From Paraescarpia echinospica (Eukaryota > Annelida > Polychaeta > Sabellida > Siboglinidae), in assembly GCA_020002185.1 (NCBI GenBank), contig CM034536.1, positions 7,796,798-7,860,797 on the forward strand: 64,000 bases of DNA, written 5' to 3'. Positions 10,741 through 22,380 of the stretch are shown here, piece by piece. Every line of letters begins with the position of its first letter. Positions within the stretch are counted from its first letter, which is position 1. The translations under genes and the position numbers were made by a program. The notes beneath the pieces were generated by a model. That model was given only the letters and a program-made list of their open reading frames with translations. It was not told the DNA's origin and did not search any database.

Positions 10741-13700
10741 GTCGGTCTGGTGACAGAAACAAACGCTACAATAAAGGCAAAAGGGTGAACCAAATGTCAG
10801 CTGCCAAAAGTAGTAGTGACGGCAGTGAGTGGAGTGATGGGTTGGACACCCTAAATGCGGTCCACCAGTTAACAAAACCAAAGACCAGAACTGACACAAT
10901 TTGTACGACACTGCGGGTAGCCGGACAATCACTCAAAATGGAGGTTGATACTGGGTCGGCATACTCAGTAATCCCACACCACGTGTACAAGGAAATGTTC
11001 AAGAAGCATGAACTTCAGCCTACACCGGTAACTGGACTTGTACGTTATCAAAGGCGGTCGACAAGTGCTGTTCGAAAGAGAGAAATTCACTCCCTGAAGT
11101 CATGGCATGGGACTGACAAGGGCATTTCTCTGAAGGATGCCAATAAGCAAGTTCAACGGCTGCTGGCAAAGTATGAGTTGTTAAGCACGGACAACTTAGG
11201 GACATTGAAAGGTGTGAAAGCCAAACTCACCGTAGAGGCAGACGCTCAACCGAAGTTCTGCAGGCCACGAAGCGTGCCTTATGCGATCAAACCATACTTT
11301 GAGAAGGAGCTAGAAAGGCTCCAGAAAGAAGGAATCGTATCAGCTGTCGAGTATAGCCAGTGGGCATCAGGAGTGGTACCGGTGGCGAAACGAGATACCA
11401 AGGATGTATTACTCTGTAGAGACTATAAAGTGACACTCAACCCGGTGCTCCGGAAAGATAAATAACTGCTACCACTCATCGGAGATATTTTCGCAAAGAT
11501 GGCCGGAGGTAAGAGGTTCAGCAAAATTGACCTCAAGAATGCTTACCTGCAGATGGAGGTAGAGGAGGACTCTAAACAGTACCTCACAATCAACACGCAC
11601 AAGGGCCTGTTTCAGTATAATAGGTTGCCGTTCGGGATCAAGACGGCACCCTCGATATGGCAGAGAGCAACGGAGCAGACTTTACAAGGAATCCCTGGCG
11701 TGGAGGTGATGTTGGATGATATCATTGTCACGGGGAAGTCTGACACTGAGCATCTGGAAAACCTGGAAGCAGTATTCAAGAGGCTGGCAGAGAAGGATCT
11801 GCGGATCAACGTGAAGAAGTGCCGGTTCTTCATGGAACGGATCGAGTACTGTGGCCACGAGATTGATCACGAGGGTCTGCACAACACAAAGGCAGAAATA
11901 GAAGCCGTGCAGAAGGCACCACGCCCCCAAGATGTTAGTAGTTTAAAAGGATTCCTTGGGCTGGTGAATTACTACCACAGGTTTTTACCCAACCTGGCCA
12001 GTGTCTTGCATCCCCTAAACCAGTTACTAGAGAAGGATCAGAAATGGATGTGGTCAAAGGAGTGTGAACAAGCGTTCGGTGAAGCAAAGAGACAGATCAC
12101 ATCGGACCAAGTTCTCGTCCACTACGATCCGAACTTGCCCATCAGAATAGCGTGCGATGCATCTGCATATGGGTTGGGGGCCGTACTCAGTCATACGATG
12201 CCAGATGGGTTGGAGAGACCAGTCGCGTTCGCTTCGCGAACTTTAAACAAGGCTGAACGGAATTACAGCCAGATAGACAAAGAAGCACTGGGACTCGTGT
12301 GTGGAGTCAGGAAGTTCCACCAATACCTGTTTGGAAGACGATTCACGCTGGTGACGGATCACCAACCCCTCACAGCTATCTTTCATCCAGGGAAGAGTAT
12401 TCCAGCAATGGCGGCTGCACGAATGCAACGATATGCCCTACAAGTAGCAGCACACGACTATGAGATAGTCTATAAAAGCTCTTTGAAACACGCAAATGCA
12501 GACGGACTTTCGAGGTTACCATTGAAAACGGGGGAGACATACCTTGATGTGGTGGAGATGTTCTACATGGACCACATGGAGACCCTTACTGTCACGGCAG
12601 CAAACATCAAGACAGAGTCCAGCAAGGACCCAGTCATGTCAAAAGTTCTGGAGAGAACCCAGCAAGGATGGCCGACGATCAGTCCAGAGGGACTTGAACC
12701 ATTCTTTGCCAAGCGCTACGAGCTGAGTGTATTCCACGGATGCGTTATGTGGGGAATACGCGTCCTAGTGCCACATAAGTTGCGCAGTCAAATCCTCCAG
12801 GAGTTACACGATGGACATGTCGGGGTTGTAAAAATGAAGGGACTGGCTCGTGGGATAGATAAAGATATAGAATCTCTGGCACGGAAATGTCAAGGCTGCC
12901 AGAGAGTCCAGTTTGAAGCGCCTACCGTGCCACTTCACCCGTGGGAATGGCCTGCAAAACCATGGCAGCGTATCCATGTAGATTACGCTGGACCGTTTAT
13001 GGGACGGATGTTCTTAATAGCGGTCGACGCACATAGCAAATGGCCTGAGGTACTACCAACAGCCTCAGCATCATCAGAAAGAACCGTAGAACTGTTACGA
13101 GATGTGTTTGCAAGGTACGGTCTTCCAGAACACTTGCACAGTGACAACGGAAGTCAATTCACAAGCGAAGTTTTCTGAAACTTCATGAAAGCAAACAACA
13201 TCAGGCACACATTTTCTGCACCCTACCACCCTGCGACCAACGGGCAGGTGGAACGCTTTGTTCAGACATTTAAACAAGCCACGCGATCAGCGAGTGGTGA
13301 CTCGGGTGCTGTGAAACGACACCTGGCAAGATTTCTGTTTGCCTACAGAAACGCACCACATGCAACAACATGTGAATCTCCGGCGATGTTACTGATGGGT
13401 CGAGCCCTGCGAACAAGATAAGATGCCATACGACCAAACACGAGGAAGACGGTGGAGAACCGTCAGGCCAAGACAGTAGAGGAGAAGAGCGGGCAACACA
13501 GAGAATTTGAAGCTGGGGACAGAGTAGCGGTAAGAAACTATCGCAACGACCAAAAGTGGGTACCCGGTACCGTCCAAGAGAAGAGGGGTACCAGATCGTA
13601 TGCAGTGCGCGTGCAAGACGGCGATGTATGGCGGAGACAGCGACCAAATCAGACCTGACGTCGCCATGGTACCTCTGGGTGCGGTGGAGTTACCAGTGGT

Positions 13701-13881
13701 TGAATCGACTAGACCAACAACAGAAGTAGAAGAAGACAACCAGCCAAGTTCATTGCAAACACCGATGGCATTGAACTATCCCGTTAGACCGGCAAGTCCA
13801 GCGCAGATACCAATGGCAGAGGAACTACTCGTGAGAAGGTCCACAAGAACCAGAAAACCTCCAGAGAAGCTGGATCTGTGA
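10677..13881 (+). pseudogene. pol: pol of the gypsy element: PR-RT-RNaseH-IN, broken
   Basis: One frame runs from about 10720 to 13658. It holds an aspartic protease (DTGS at 10947-10958), RT (FSKIDLKNAYLQM, LPFGIKTAPS, LDDI near 11715) and RNase H (ACDASAYGLGAVLSH, TDHQPL). The integrase shows a partial HHCC finger with a short internal loss, DYAGPF, HSDNGSQF and a QVERF segment that together carry D,D,E. In-frame stops lie at 11463-11465, 13176-13178 and 13419-13421. A frame change near 13640 precedes the basic C-terminal tail (RRSTRTRKPP, ending 13881). The segment after the protease (11030-11090) is scrambled. Inactive by several independent lesions. Confidence 0.93.
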
Positions 13882-14067
13882 CGTTTAAAAGACGGTGTCC
13901 AGTTTAATTATGGACATAGACGTTAATGGTTAATGGCTACTAAAACGGCATTGTTAACAAGGACTAATTAATGGACGCTGAATCCGTGGACTGTGTTGAC
14001 GGTTGTCATATAGTATATGTGGCTTAGCGCAACCAGGGTATTAACATGTTTTAAGGGAACAACATTT

Positions 14068-14079
14068 GAAAGGGAGGGG
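14068..14079 (+). promoter_or_regulatory. Polypurine tract of the gypsy element
   Basis: GAAAGGGAGGGG directly precedes the TG of the 3' LTR, the standard plus-strand primer position. Confidence 0.85.
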
Positions 14080-14189
14080 TGTAGAGTAGTTGTATTGTAG
14101 AGCATTATGAATGCTCCCCATGGCTCTGGAATAAGGACAGCTCCCGGGCTGTGGTGACGTGTCAAATAAAGATGGCGTAAGACATAACA
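14080..14189 (+). repeat. 3' LTR (110 bp)
   Basis: It runs from TGTAGAG to GACATAACA and is followed by the CCACA target duplication. It carries three differences from the 5' LTR. Confidence 0.92.
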
Positions 14190-14194
14190 CCACA

Positions 14195-14393
14195 TAAATC
14201 ATTACAATAATTATATTACACTTTATTTCAGACACAACATATGGTATACAAGCATGGGGAAATGGAAACACAAAGAAGATAGCAATTTTACAAAAACACT
14301 AAGAATAATTAATAAAAAAAAAGTACATAGGAGTCATACTGATCCTTTATTTAAGACTAAAAAATACAAACAATTCAGATGTATATAAACTAC
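14195..14393 (+). pseudogene. LINE RT C-terminal region (piece 3 of 4)
   Basis: Directly after the gypsy element the LINE reading resumes. YYTLF-like and YGIQAWG-like wording is followed by LRIINKKK and HTDPLFKTKKYKQF, the C-terminal conserved block of CR1/Jockey RTs. Frameshifts are present. It is interrupted at 14394 by a MITE. Confidence 0.75.
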
Positions 14394-14559
14394 CCTGGGG
14401 CCGGTTTTATGAAACGTACTTAAAGTTACGCAATTACTTAGCGTCACGTGTTTGCGTAAACTCCTATTCTTGCTTATATAAAAACAATCACGTCATTTAC
14501 TAAGACAATCATCGTAGCGTTAAGAACGTTCTTAGCCGCTTCATGAAACCGGCCCCAGG
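14394..14559. mobile_element. MITE with long inverted ends
   Basis: A 166-bp element starting CCTGGGGCCGGTTTTATGAA and ending with its reverse complement (one mismatch in 19). The inverted match continues patchily inwards around AACGTACTTAA. It has no coding content. It sits inside the LINE C-terminal codons; a target duplication could not be fixed. Confidence 0.8.
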
Positions 14560-14865
14560 TCTCACTATTTATGTATGACTTTAAACATGATTTATTACCC
14601 AAGTCGTTTACAAATGTTTGCGATCAAAAAGACGACAAAATTATAAGAATAACCAGACAATGCAACATTCTTGTTAAAGAGACACCTAGAACACATTTTT
14701 GTGTAAGCTGCCTAAACACAATTTCACAAGAATCTGGAAAAATATAGACAACAAAATAAGAACCACTAAACACAGGGTAAAGTTTTGACACATGTGTGAC
14801 CTCTATGTAAATGCATATATTCGTCAAAGGAATTATCTAAATCATAGATGTTCATAATGTAATTA
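14560..14865 (+). pseudogene. LINE ORF2 C-terminus (piece 4 of 4)
   Basis: It continues as VSLFMYDFKHDLLPKSF and later YVNAYIRQRNYLNH. This matches the end of the LINE at 38.6-38.85 kb in layout (VLFMYKI at the same point). It is frameshifted. It closes a LINE that started near 3960 and is now spread over ~10.9 kb. Confidence 0.7.
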
Positions 14866-15736
14866 AACTGATTAAATGAAAATGTACCTTTGTTTGTAAG
14901 TCTATTACCGTTTTTACACTATTCTGTAAACCAAACAAACATCGCGTCTCCATTCACGTACATATATTTCAATGGATCAAACTTCTCAGTTCGTTGTCAT
15001 AAATCACCAGCAACAGCACACACTATATGTTAAATAATACTCCGGTTTAATATTATATAATACAGAGGTGGGCTGATGATGAATTTTAATGTTTCTTTTA
15101 ACATGTTTTGATGACTGTTGTGATTGTGCTTTAGTTAACACAGAGTAATGATAATATGCTTTAAATGGTGTCACTGGATGACGGCTTTTAGCCAAGTGAC
15201 ATCCATACGATGTAACACATTTCCATTTGTAAGACATGTATGTGTTAACTATATGTTACGTTGATACGTTGCAAAATAAAGTTACTTACACGGTTTACGA
15301 TGCCCTGTAGAGCTGTGTTTTGCTATTGAAGCGAATTATCCATATTGACATAGACGTTTAAAAGTACGAAGTTATTTCAGTTGATTAGACATATTGTATG
15401 TATTTTTTTTTTTTGAGGGTGTTTAGGATGGGGACGATAATCAAGGTAGGTGTATACTCCCTACGGCATCATACCCCCTTCCTTTGGGTAGGAACGCTTC
15501 ACCCGAAGAGAGAATTCCTTAGGAACGGAGATATGCCCCTTTTGATAATTAATTTTTTCCTATATAATTAACCTGTTGAGCCACCCGCTACATTTTACCA
15601 TGAACAGATAATGCGTGGTACCGTCTTTCAAGTTAATAAAGGTATTCCGGAATATGAAATCCATATAAACCATAGACAAGACAATGACTAAAAGTTACAT
15701 ATTTAGCCATATTCGCAAGTGACGAACACTCGCGAT
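14866..15736. other. Unassigned spacer
   Basis: No gene recognised. It includes the LINE's probable 3' UTR at the left and a T-tract at ~15401-15413 followed by a GC-richer stretch (15414-15540) of unknown nature. Confidence 0.4.
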
Positions 15737-15766
15737 GTGTATTGTGAATCACTGTTCACAATACAC
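15737..15766. other. Perfect 12-bp inverted repeat (hairpin)
   Basis: GTGTATTGTGAA, a 6-base loop, then TTCACAATACAC. It is not followed by a T-run, and its function is unknown. Confidence 0.8.
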
Positions 15767-15783
15767 TGTAGTATTACACTGCC

Positions 15784-15845
15784 TGACTTAGCTACACACG
15801 CCATAAAACGATGCTGACTTAGCTACACACGCCATAAAACGATGC
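15784..15845. repeat. Tandem duplication, 2 x 31 bp
   Basis: The 31-bp unit starts TGACTTAGCTACACACGCC and ends AAACGATGC. The two copies are identical and adjacent. Confidence 0.9.
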
Positions 15846-16079
15846 ACATTGTTCCTGATCAGCATTGTGCGTGTGACACAAACATATAATTAGTACCCCT
15901 TTTTCGAGAGGCTAGTTACGCGACTGTATACGGAAACAGGTGCCATAAGCCACTTACATATCGTCAGGTGTAGGCCTGCATCGTATTCGTTAGCTGATTT
16001 ATAGTAAATTATATAAGTTAATTGATGTTAATGTCCTGTGGAAGATTACACACACATAATTAATATATATATTAATATA

Positions 16080-16190
<111 letters not shown>

Positions 16191-16369
16191 AACAAAATCA
16201 TATTATATATATATATATATTATAGTCCAACATCGACTACAATATTGTTAACCTTTGGCGTTCCTGGACGCCCCCAAAAGAATACTAGGCCAACAAGCCG
16301 TCCGATATGACTTGAAATAAATTATGGCTATCGCTCTGGCACACGGGCACCTTGCCGGAGACAAGTACA

Positions 16370-16640
16370 CCAGATTAGATAGTACCACGTCGTCGCCGGC
16401 GGCCGTAGCGTATAGCGGTGTGCTCGTGACCGAGTGACCGAGTGAACGGCGAGGCTTATGACGTCAGAACGACATGAGTACACTCCCACACGGAGACATC
16501 TTCCTAGGGCCGCTCCATCTTCCTTGGCCCCAGGGGTCGACCTCCCACGAATGGCTCCCGACGGTTTCAATACGAGGATAGATCGTTAGTTTACTTCCGC
16601 GTTCCCGTGCCGGTTTTACAGACGTAGGGCCTATGTGACA
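16370..16640. promoter_or_regulatory. CpG-rich block with full CRE (candidate promoter)
   Basis: A GC- and CpG-rich patch in an AT-rich neighbourhood, with a complete TGACGTCA at 16459-16466 and an ETS-like ACTTCCGCG near 16594. No TATA box or convincing exon is attached, so the promoter role is only inferred. Confidence 0.3.
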
Positions 16641-16776
16641 ACGAGTGGTTAACAGTGTCAATGCAGTGTGTCTGTGTTTCTACATAATTCTACAGAATTC
16701 TACAGAAAATCTATAAAATTCTATAGAATATATATATATATATATATACAATATATAGCAAAATATATAGAATATA

Positions 16777-16938
16777 TATAGAAAATATGCTATAGGAACT
16801 ATGACAGGATTTTTGCACAATTCTGTATAATATACTATATATGTTTCTAAAGTCACTGCTATTTCTAAAGAATTATATAGAATATTCTAAAGAATTATGC
16901 AAAAACCCTGTCATAGTTCCTATAGCACATTTTCTATA
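16777..16938. repeat. Inverted repeat, two ~48-bp arms (MITE-like)
   Basis: The left arm 16777-16824 and the right arm 16891-16938 are reverse complements with about four mismatches, around the core GGAACTATGACAGG / CCTGTCATAGTTCC. The 66-bp centre is AT-rich. The flanks are TATAGAAT-rich, so the outer ends are blurred. Confidence 0.8.
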
Positions 16939-17071
16939 GAATTCTATAGATGTCCTGCTAAGAGCATAGGCCCCTATATTACGTATTCTAACAAATATTC
17001 CCTTACTCCGGGTGGCGCTATATACACACCAACGCAAGCCGTCAAGGAGTAAAACATTAACATACATATAT

Positions 17072-17073
<2 letters not shown>

Positions 17074-17131
<58 letters not shown>
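17074..17131. repeat. (AC)n microsatellite
   Basis: An unbroken CA run of about 29 repeats. Confidence 0.95.
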
Positions 17132-17133
<2 letters not shown>

Positions 17134-17135
17134 AT

Positions 17136-17205
17136 GTGAGTGAGTGAGTGAGTGAGTGAGTGAGTGAGTGAGTGAGTGAATGAGTGAGTGGGTGACTGAG
17201 TGTGT
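17136..17205. repeat. (TGAG)n microsatellite
   Basis: About 16 near-perfect GAGT units that decay at the right end. Confidence 0.95.
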
Positions 17206-17328
17206 GCGTATATATATTATATATATATATATATTATATATATATATAATATATATATTATATATATATATGTATATATATTATATATATATTATACATA
17301 TATATATATAATATATATATTATATATA

Positions 17329-17372
<44 letters not shown>

Positions 17373-17462
17373 TATATATATATATATATAATATATATAT
17401 GTATATATACGCAAATATAATATATATATATATGTATATATACGCAAATATAATATATAGTA
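17206..17462. repeat. (TA)n compound tract
   Basis: TATA-type repeats with recurring phase switches (TTATATAA, GTATATATACGC). Confidence 0.9.
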
Positions 17463-17559
17463 TATATGCAAACACACACACAATTATATATATATATATA
17501 TATATATATTATACATATATATATATATATATATAATTGTGTGTGTGTGTTTGCATATA
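17463..17559. repeat. Palindromic CA/TA/TG hairpin, 97 bp
   Basis: TATATGCAAACACACACACA, then a long (TA)n, then the reverse complement ending TTTGCATATA. The arms differ by one dinucleotide. It can form a long cruciform. Confidence 0.85.
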
Positions 17560-17599
17560 CAGTAAAATAATGTACATGTATTTTTATGATTTCGTGTAT

Positions 17600-17665
17600 A
17601 TGTATGGTTATGTGTGCGTACGTGCGTGCGTGCTTGCGCGTGCGTGCGTGCGTGCTTGTGTAGAT
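17600..17665. repeat. (CGTG)n / (TGCG)n tract
   Basis: CGTGCGTG runs with CTTG variants. Confidence 0.8.
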
Positions 17666-18669
17666 TCCTACAGAGCTGCGTAATTCTGTATGCGCATATT
17701 CACCGTAATAATGATATACTTTATTCTGGGTCTACATAAATGCAATCCCCAGGCTGATCATGGCCCCATCTCACGAAGATCACGAAACATTCATACCTGA
17801 CCGAACTGATAAACAGTAGCTGTCTGCGAAAATTAAATACTAAAGCAAAGTTTTAAATAATTAAACAATGTTCTTCAAAACAAATACAAATAATCCTACC
17901 GGGGGCCGTAGAATATATCAAAGTGGTGCGAATTACGTTTCACAGGAGATGTGCACGCACACAATGGCAGGGTGTGTGCAAGTCACGTGACTCAAAGGGA
18001 ACGTCATGGAAGGCTCTGGCTTCATTCAAAATAAGTCGGCGGACGTCAGCGTCCCGCGAGAGGCATAGGCTGCGCAAAAAAACATTGTATATTTCCGGCA
18101 GTATCGACAAGCAATACAGCAAATCGGGTTTGTATTCATATAGTCGCACAGCAGGAGTTCGACGAAATAATTAGCCCGGACTGATAGCACAAAGTTCGCG
18201 CCGCTGCGAGATAACGCGGCCGCCGTGAATACATTGCGTTCGGCTGCCAGTGCTCGGACATCGCTTCGTCGAGGCGGAAGGTCCCGTCGGCACGGACGAT
18301 TTGACCAGCGTCCAGCGAGTAAGATTTCCCGGATATTCTCTTCGCGTCGCCGAGATAAGGTAAATGGCAACTGCACGTAAATGGTTGTTTGATGTGGCCA
18401 CGCAGTCGTCGCCTTGTGAAACTGGTAACACATCCATATTTAAAGGTGTTATTGTCTGACATCGTGTACGTCTGTCTTCATCCTGACAATGTGTAAGTAC
18501 TATTGGTACGTATGGGCTTTTAGTAGGCCTGTGGTATATTTGATGTAAGACGCCAACGTACAATACGAACTTAATTCGCTCTTGAATCGTTATTTCGAGT
18601 CTTCCTATAGTTTTAGAGATTCTTAACATTCGGAGGGTTCTTTTTGGCAATTTAGATAGAATATATCGC

Positions 18670-18671
<2 letters not shown>
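17666..18671. other. Unassigned, partly CpG-rich
   Basis: No recognisable gene. 18180-18360 is CpG-rich. Open frames here (for example 166 codons on the minus strand at 18171-18671) overlap each other and show no family wording. Confidence 0.35.
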
Positions 18672-18737
<66 letters not shown>

Positions 18738-18810
18738 AGTGTGTGTGTGTGTGTGTTAGTGTGCGTGCGTGTATGTATACACCGTAATACACACGCACGC
18801 ACGCACGCAC
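18672..18810. repeat. (GT)n microsatellite with GTGC/ACGC palindromic end
   Basis: About 60 bp of pure GT, then GTGCGTGCGTGT... mirrored by ACACGCACGCACGC after a short spacer. Confidence 0.92.
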
Positions 18811-19024
18811 ACACATTCTTACATATAATCATATCTATCGGTTCACGCTTTAGTCGGACATGTTGTCATACACGATTGATACTGTATAATGTACAACCTC
18901 CTGATTACAATAGGCCCTACTTGTTGACGTGCACGTGGTCATGATTATTTTTATCGCACGCTGCTGGCGTGCGAATAACAAAGCCGTGTTGTCGTAGGAA
19001 TGTTCAGTGATTGTCATTGACCTT

Positions 19025-19260
19025 ACACCCACCCATGGAGCAACAAACAAAAGGCTGCACTACGGTGTTTTGATATGTCAGAACTCGCTCCCATAGTGTT
19101 GCCTTCTAGAAAGCAGAGCTGATCAAAAACACGTAAATAAATAATTATAAGTAATTTTCTTAAACACTTTGCCAATTGGTAGATCAGAGGACAATGGTGC
19201 AAGGAAGGGGCGAGTGGATCTCGGCGCCTCGGGGGAGAAGCACGTACAATGATCCAAAGT
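19025..19260 (+). repeat. Dispersed repeat, copy 1
   Basis: It shares ordered landmarks with 46935-47170 and 54040-54255: a CCCAYGGAGCAACAAAC block, CGTAAATAA, GCCAATYGGTAG, ARGTCAATGGT, GTGGATCTCGGCGCCTCGG and ACAATG. Probably a SINE-like or non-autonomous element of unknown class. Confidence 0.65.
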
Positions 19261-19487
19261 TTGCGAATATAAATTCGAAAGCTGCTTCATAAACTGGTTT
19301 AGCTCATCACGAATCATAGTATTTGACATCCAAATATGTCGCGTGTGAATAGCTTAAGTAATTTATAAATGCAATCGGTTTAAAAAAGTACTAACTGTTG
19401 TTTAAATCGTAAAAATAATTCAGTGTTGTCGTTACATCTGGTATCACAGGAAGCCAACTGTCGGGTCTACATTTAACTCTCGACCTA

Positions 19488-22380
19488 TTTAACAAGATTT
19501 AACAAGATTGTCATCCAGAGAATTAACTCTAGATGGCAGGTGGACAAGGAAGCCCTTTGGCTTATCGAGAGTCCAACCCTTTTATCTACATACATCCAGC
19601 CCTTCTGACGTATGTGTCGATTTTATTTTTAAACATATTCACACTACTAGCACCCACACAATCATCAGATAATCTGTTCCATTAATTCACAGTCCTTTGG
19701 GAAAATGAGAACTTTCTTACGTCTAATCTACACTGCTCCTTTACTAATGTAACTTCATGTCATCTAGTCTTTCTATCTTTCTTAACTTAAAAAAAACATA
19801 TTTCTATCAATATTTTCATAACCATTCAATATTTTAAACACTTCTATCTGATCTCCTCTCAGTCTCCTGGTCTCGAGTGTTGTTAAACCACATTCTTTTA
19901 GGCGTTTTTCATAACTAAGATCCCTCAGTTTTTGTATCATTTTAGTCGCTCTCCTATGTACTCTTTCTAGCATATATATGTCCTTCTTGCGGTATGGCAT
20001 CCACGCTTGTATACAATATTCTAAATGAGGCCTAACTATTGTTTTGTACAGCGGTATTATTAGTTCTTTTTCTTTATATGCTATATTTCGCCTAATCAAT
20101 CCAAGGATTTGATTTCCTTTTGAAGCTGCAATTCCACACTGCTCTGAAACCTTCATGTCAGCACTAATTATCAGCCCTAAGTCTTTTTCTTTTATAGTAG
20201 TACTTAGTACAGTTCCCCCCATTGTATATTTTACATATTCGTTCCAAAGTCCTGTGTGAAGGCATTTACATTTCCCAAAATTGAACAACATTTACCACTT
20301 TTCAGACCATTTGATCAACCTGTCAAGATCATCTTGTAAATGCTGTCTATCTCCATCACTTTTAATCCTTCTAAACACTTTTGTATCATCTGCAAATTTC
20401 AACACCTTGCTAGCTATATCATCGTCCAAATCGTTTATATATATTAAGAATAATATAGGTCCCAGTACTGATCCCTGTGGAACCCCACTCAAAACTGATT
20501 TCCAGTTTGAAGCCTCCCCATCAACAACTACCCGTTGTCTTCTGTCAATCAGCCATTTTTCTATCCAGTTAATTATACCATTTCGTATGTCATGGGCCTT
20601 TAGTTTAAGCAGTAATCTTTGATGTGGCACTTTGTCGAAAGCTTTTTGAAAATCTAAGTAGATGATATCTACTGGTGATCCATCATCTACCCACTTAGTG
20701 ATATCTTCCAAAAAAACATTACATATTTGTTAAGCATGACCTCGCTTTTAGAAACCCATGTTGAGATGGGTTTATCAAGTTATGTTTAACAAGAAAATCC
20801 ACCATGTGATCTTTAATTAGTCTTTCTAATAATTTACAAATCACCGATGTTAAACTAACTGGTCTATAATTATTTGACTTGTTTCTGGAACCTTTTTTAA
20901 ATAACGGTATAATGCTTGCTTCTTTCCATTCTAAAGGAACCACTCCCTCTTCTAATGACAAGTTGAAAACTGTTGCAAGCGGTATGCTAATTTGTTCTAC
21001 AATTTCCAGTAGTAGTTTGGGTGGAATACCATCCACTCCAGGTGATTTATTATCCTTCATAGCCCTAATTCTCTTAGCTACCATTTCTGGGGTTACAATT
21101 AACTGTCTTAAATAGTCTGATTCTGCCCCCTTGAACTTAGCCTCTGATACTGGCAGTGAACTAGTGTCTTCTCTGGTAAAGACTGAACTAAAATACTCAT
21201 TCAGTCTTCTGCCATTAAGAATCCTTCTGATATTATATTTCCAGCACTATCTTCTAGAGGACCGACCTTATCCTGAACTTTCTGTTTGCTTCGAACATAC
21301 GCATAAAAACTCTTGCTGTCATGTTTTATATTACAAACTAATTTATGTTCATAGCTTCTCTTTGAATTTCTAATTTCAGCTGTAGCTTGGTTTAGTACTT
21401 CTTTATAAATGGTGTAGTCTTCGTCATTTCCAGTACGTCTATATGACTTCCACAACATTTTTATACTTAATTTTTCTAATGGCTTCTTTCGATAAGTGTT
21501 TCTTTTTGGACCGTTTCCCGTGTTTTTTAAGGGAACAAATTTGACGATGATGCATTCAATTTCACTCTTTAAGATATTCCAGCATTATGTTGCTGTCTTA
21601 TTCTTCAGTGTGTTATTCCAGTATATCTTTGCTAAATATTTCCTTATGTCCTTATATTTTCCTTTGTGGAAAATTCTCCTGTACTGCTTTTTACTATTCC
21701 TTTCTGATTTTACTTTGATGGTAAAATGTATCCAGTGGCTCACATATCCTGACATATCCTGACATTGTCAACTAATTCATTCTGTGAGGACAAAACTATG
21801 TCTAACACATTCTCTCCCCTGGTTGGTTCTAGCACATGTTGAGAAAGGAAACTATCTTGTACTAAAACTAAAAACTTGTGTTCCTCACTACCCATACTCT
21901 GTAGAGATTTCCATTTTATATGCCCATGGTTAAAATCCCCCATAATAACACAGTCCCTTTTGCTCACTTCCCTTATAGCGTTTTGTATTTTTTCATTCTC
22001 TTCTATGCTTATGTTTGGACTTCGATAAACTAATCCAACCGTTAACGTTGAGTTTCCTGTAACTATGTTACACCAAACAGCTTCTTCGCAATCTGCTTCT
22101 CTGTCTAATTTTATTTCATAAGCCTGGATAGATTCTTTAATATATAAAATAACTCCACCTCCCCTTCTTCCTATTCTATCTTTCCTAAACATTACATATC
22201 CTGTCAGTCCCAATTCGGCATCTGATATATCGGTGGTTGCTCATGATTCGGTTATACCTATTATGTGAGGGTCAATATCTTCTACCATAATGTTTAGTTC
22301 ATTTCTTTTGTTTACTGTACTCCTTGCATTTAAACACACATTTATATCCAGCTTCAGAACAGTTTTCCAGACTGTTCTTT
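19488..22380 (-). pseudogene. CR1-type LINE ORF2 (EN-RT), 5'-truncated and frameshifted
   Basis: Minus-strand order: endonuclease from about 22345 (NELNIMVEDIDPHIIGITES, a stop at a Trp position, then RRGGGVILYIK, VGLVYRSP, GDFNHG), a linker with SKSFYAYVRSKQ, then RT. The RT has [88 protein letters not shown] and RRLRGDQIEVFKIL. The C-terminal tail (FSFSQRTVN, NRLSDDCVGASSVNMFKNK) follows in another frame. Frame breaks near 20715 and 19780 and stops near 20290 disable it. The 3' end carries two AATCTTGTTA units (19491-19510), a CR1-style short-repeat tail. Wording is closest to CR1/Rex1. Confidence 0.92.

Larger units (their letters stand above)
9855..14194 (+). mobile_element. Ty3/gypsy LTR retrotransposon (Mag-like), whole element with 5-bp TSD
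   Basis: Two 110-bp LTRs (9860-9969 and 14080-14189) flank gag and pol. A CCACA repeat lies on both sides (9855-9859 and 14190-14194), the expected 5-bp target duplication. The LTRs differ at 3 of 110 positions. Order: LTR, PBS, gag, PR-RT-RNaseH-IN, polypurine tract, LTR. Very short LTRs plus a tRNA-Ser primer are traits of the Mag lineage; that placement is inference. The insertion target is the old LINE, so the LINE is older. Confidence 0.93.

Noticed and set aside
18171..18671. 166-codon minus frame
   Set aside because: It overlaps other open frames in a CpG-rich stretch, with no domain wording.
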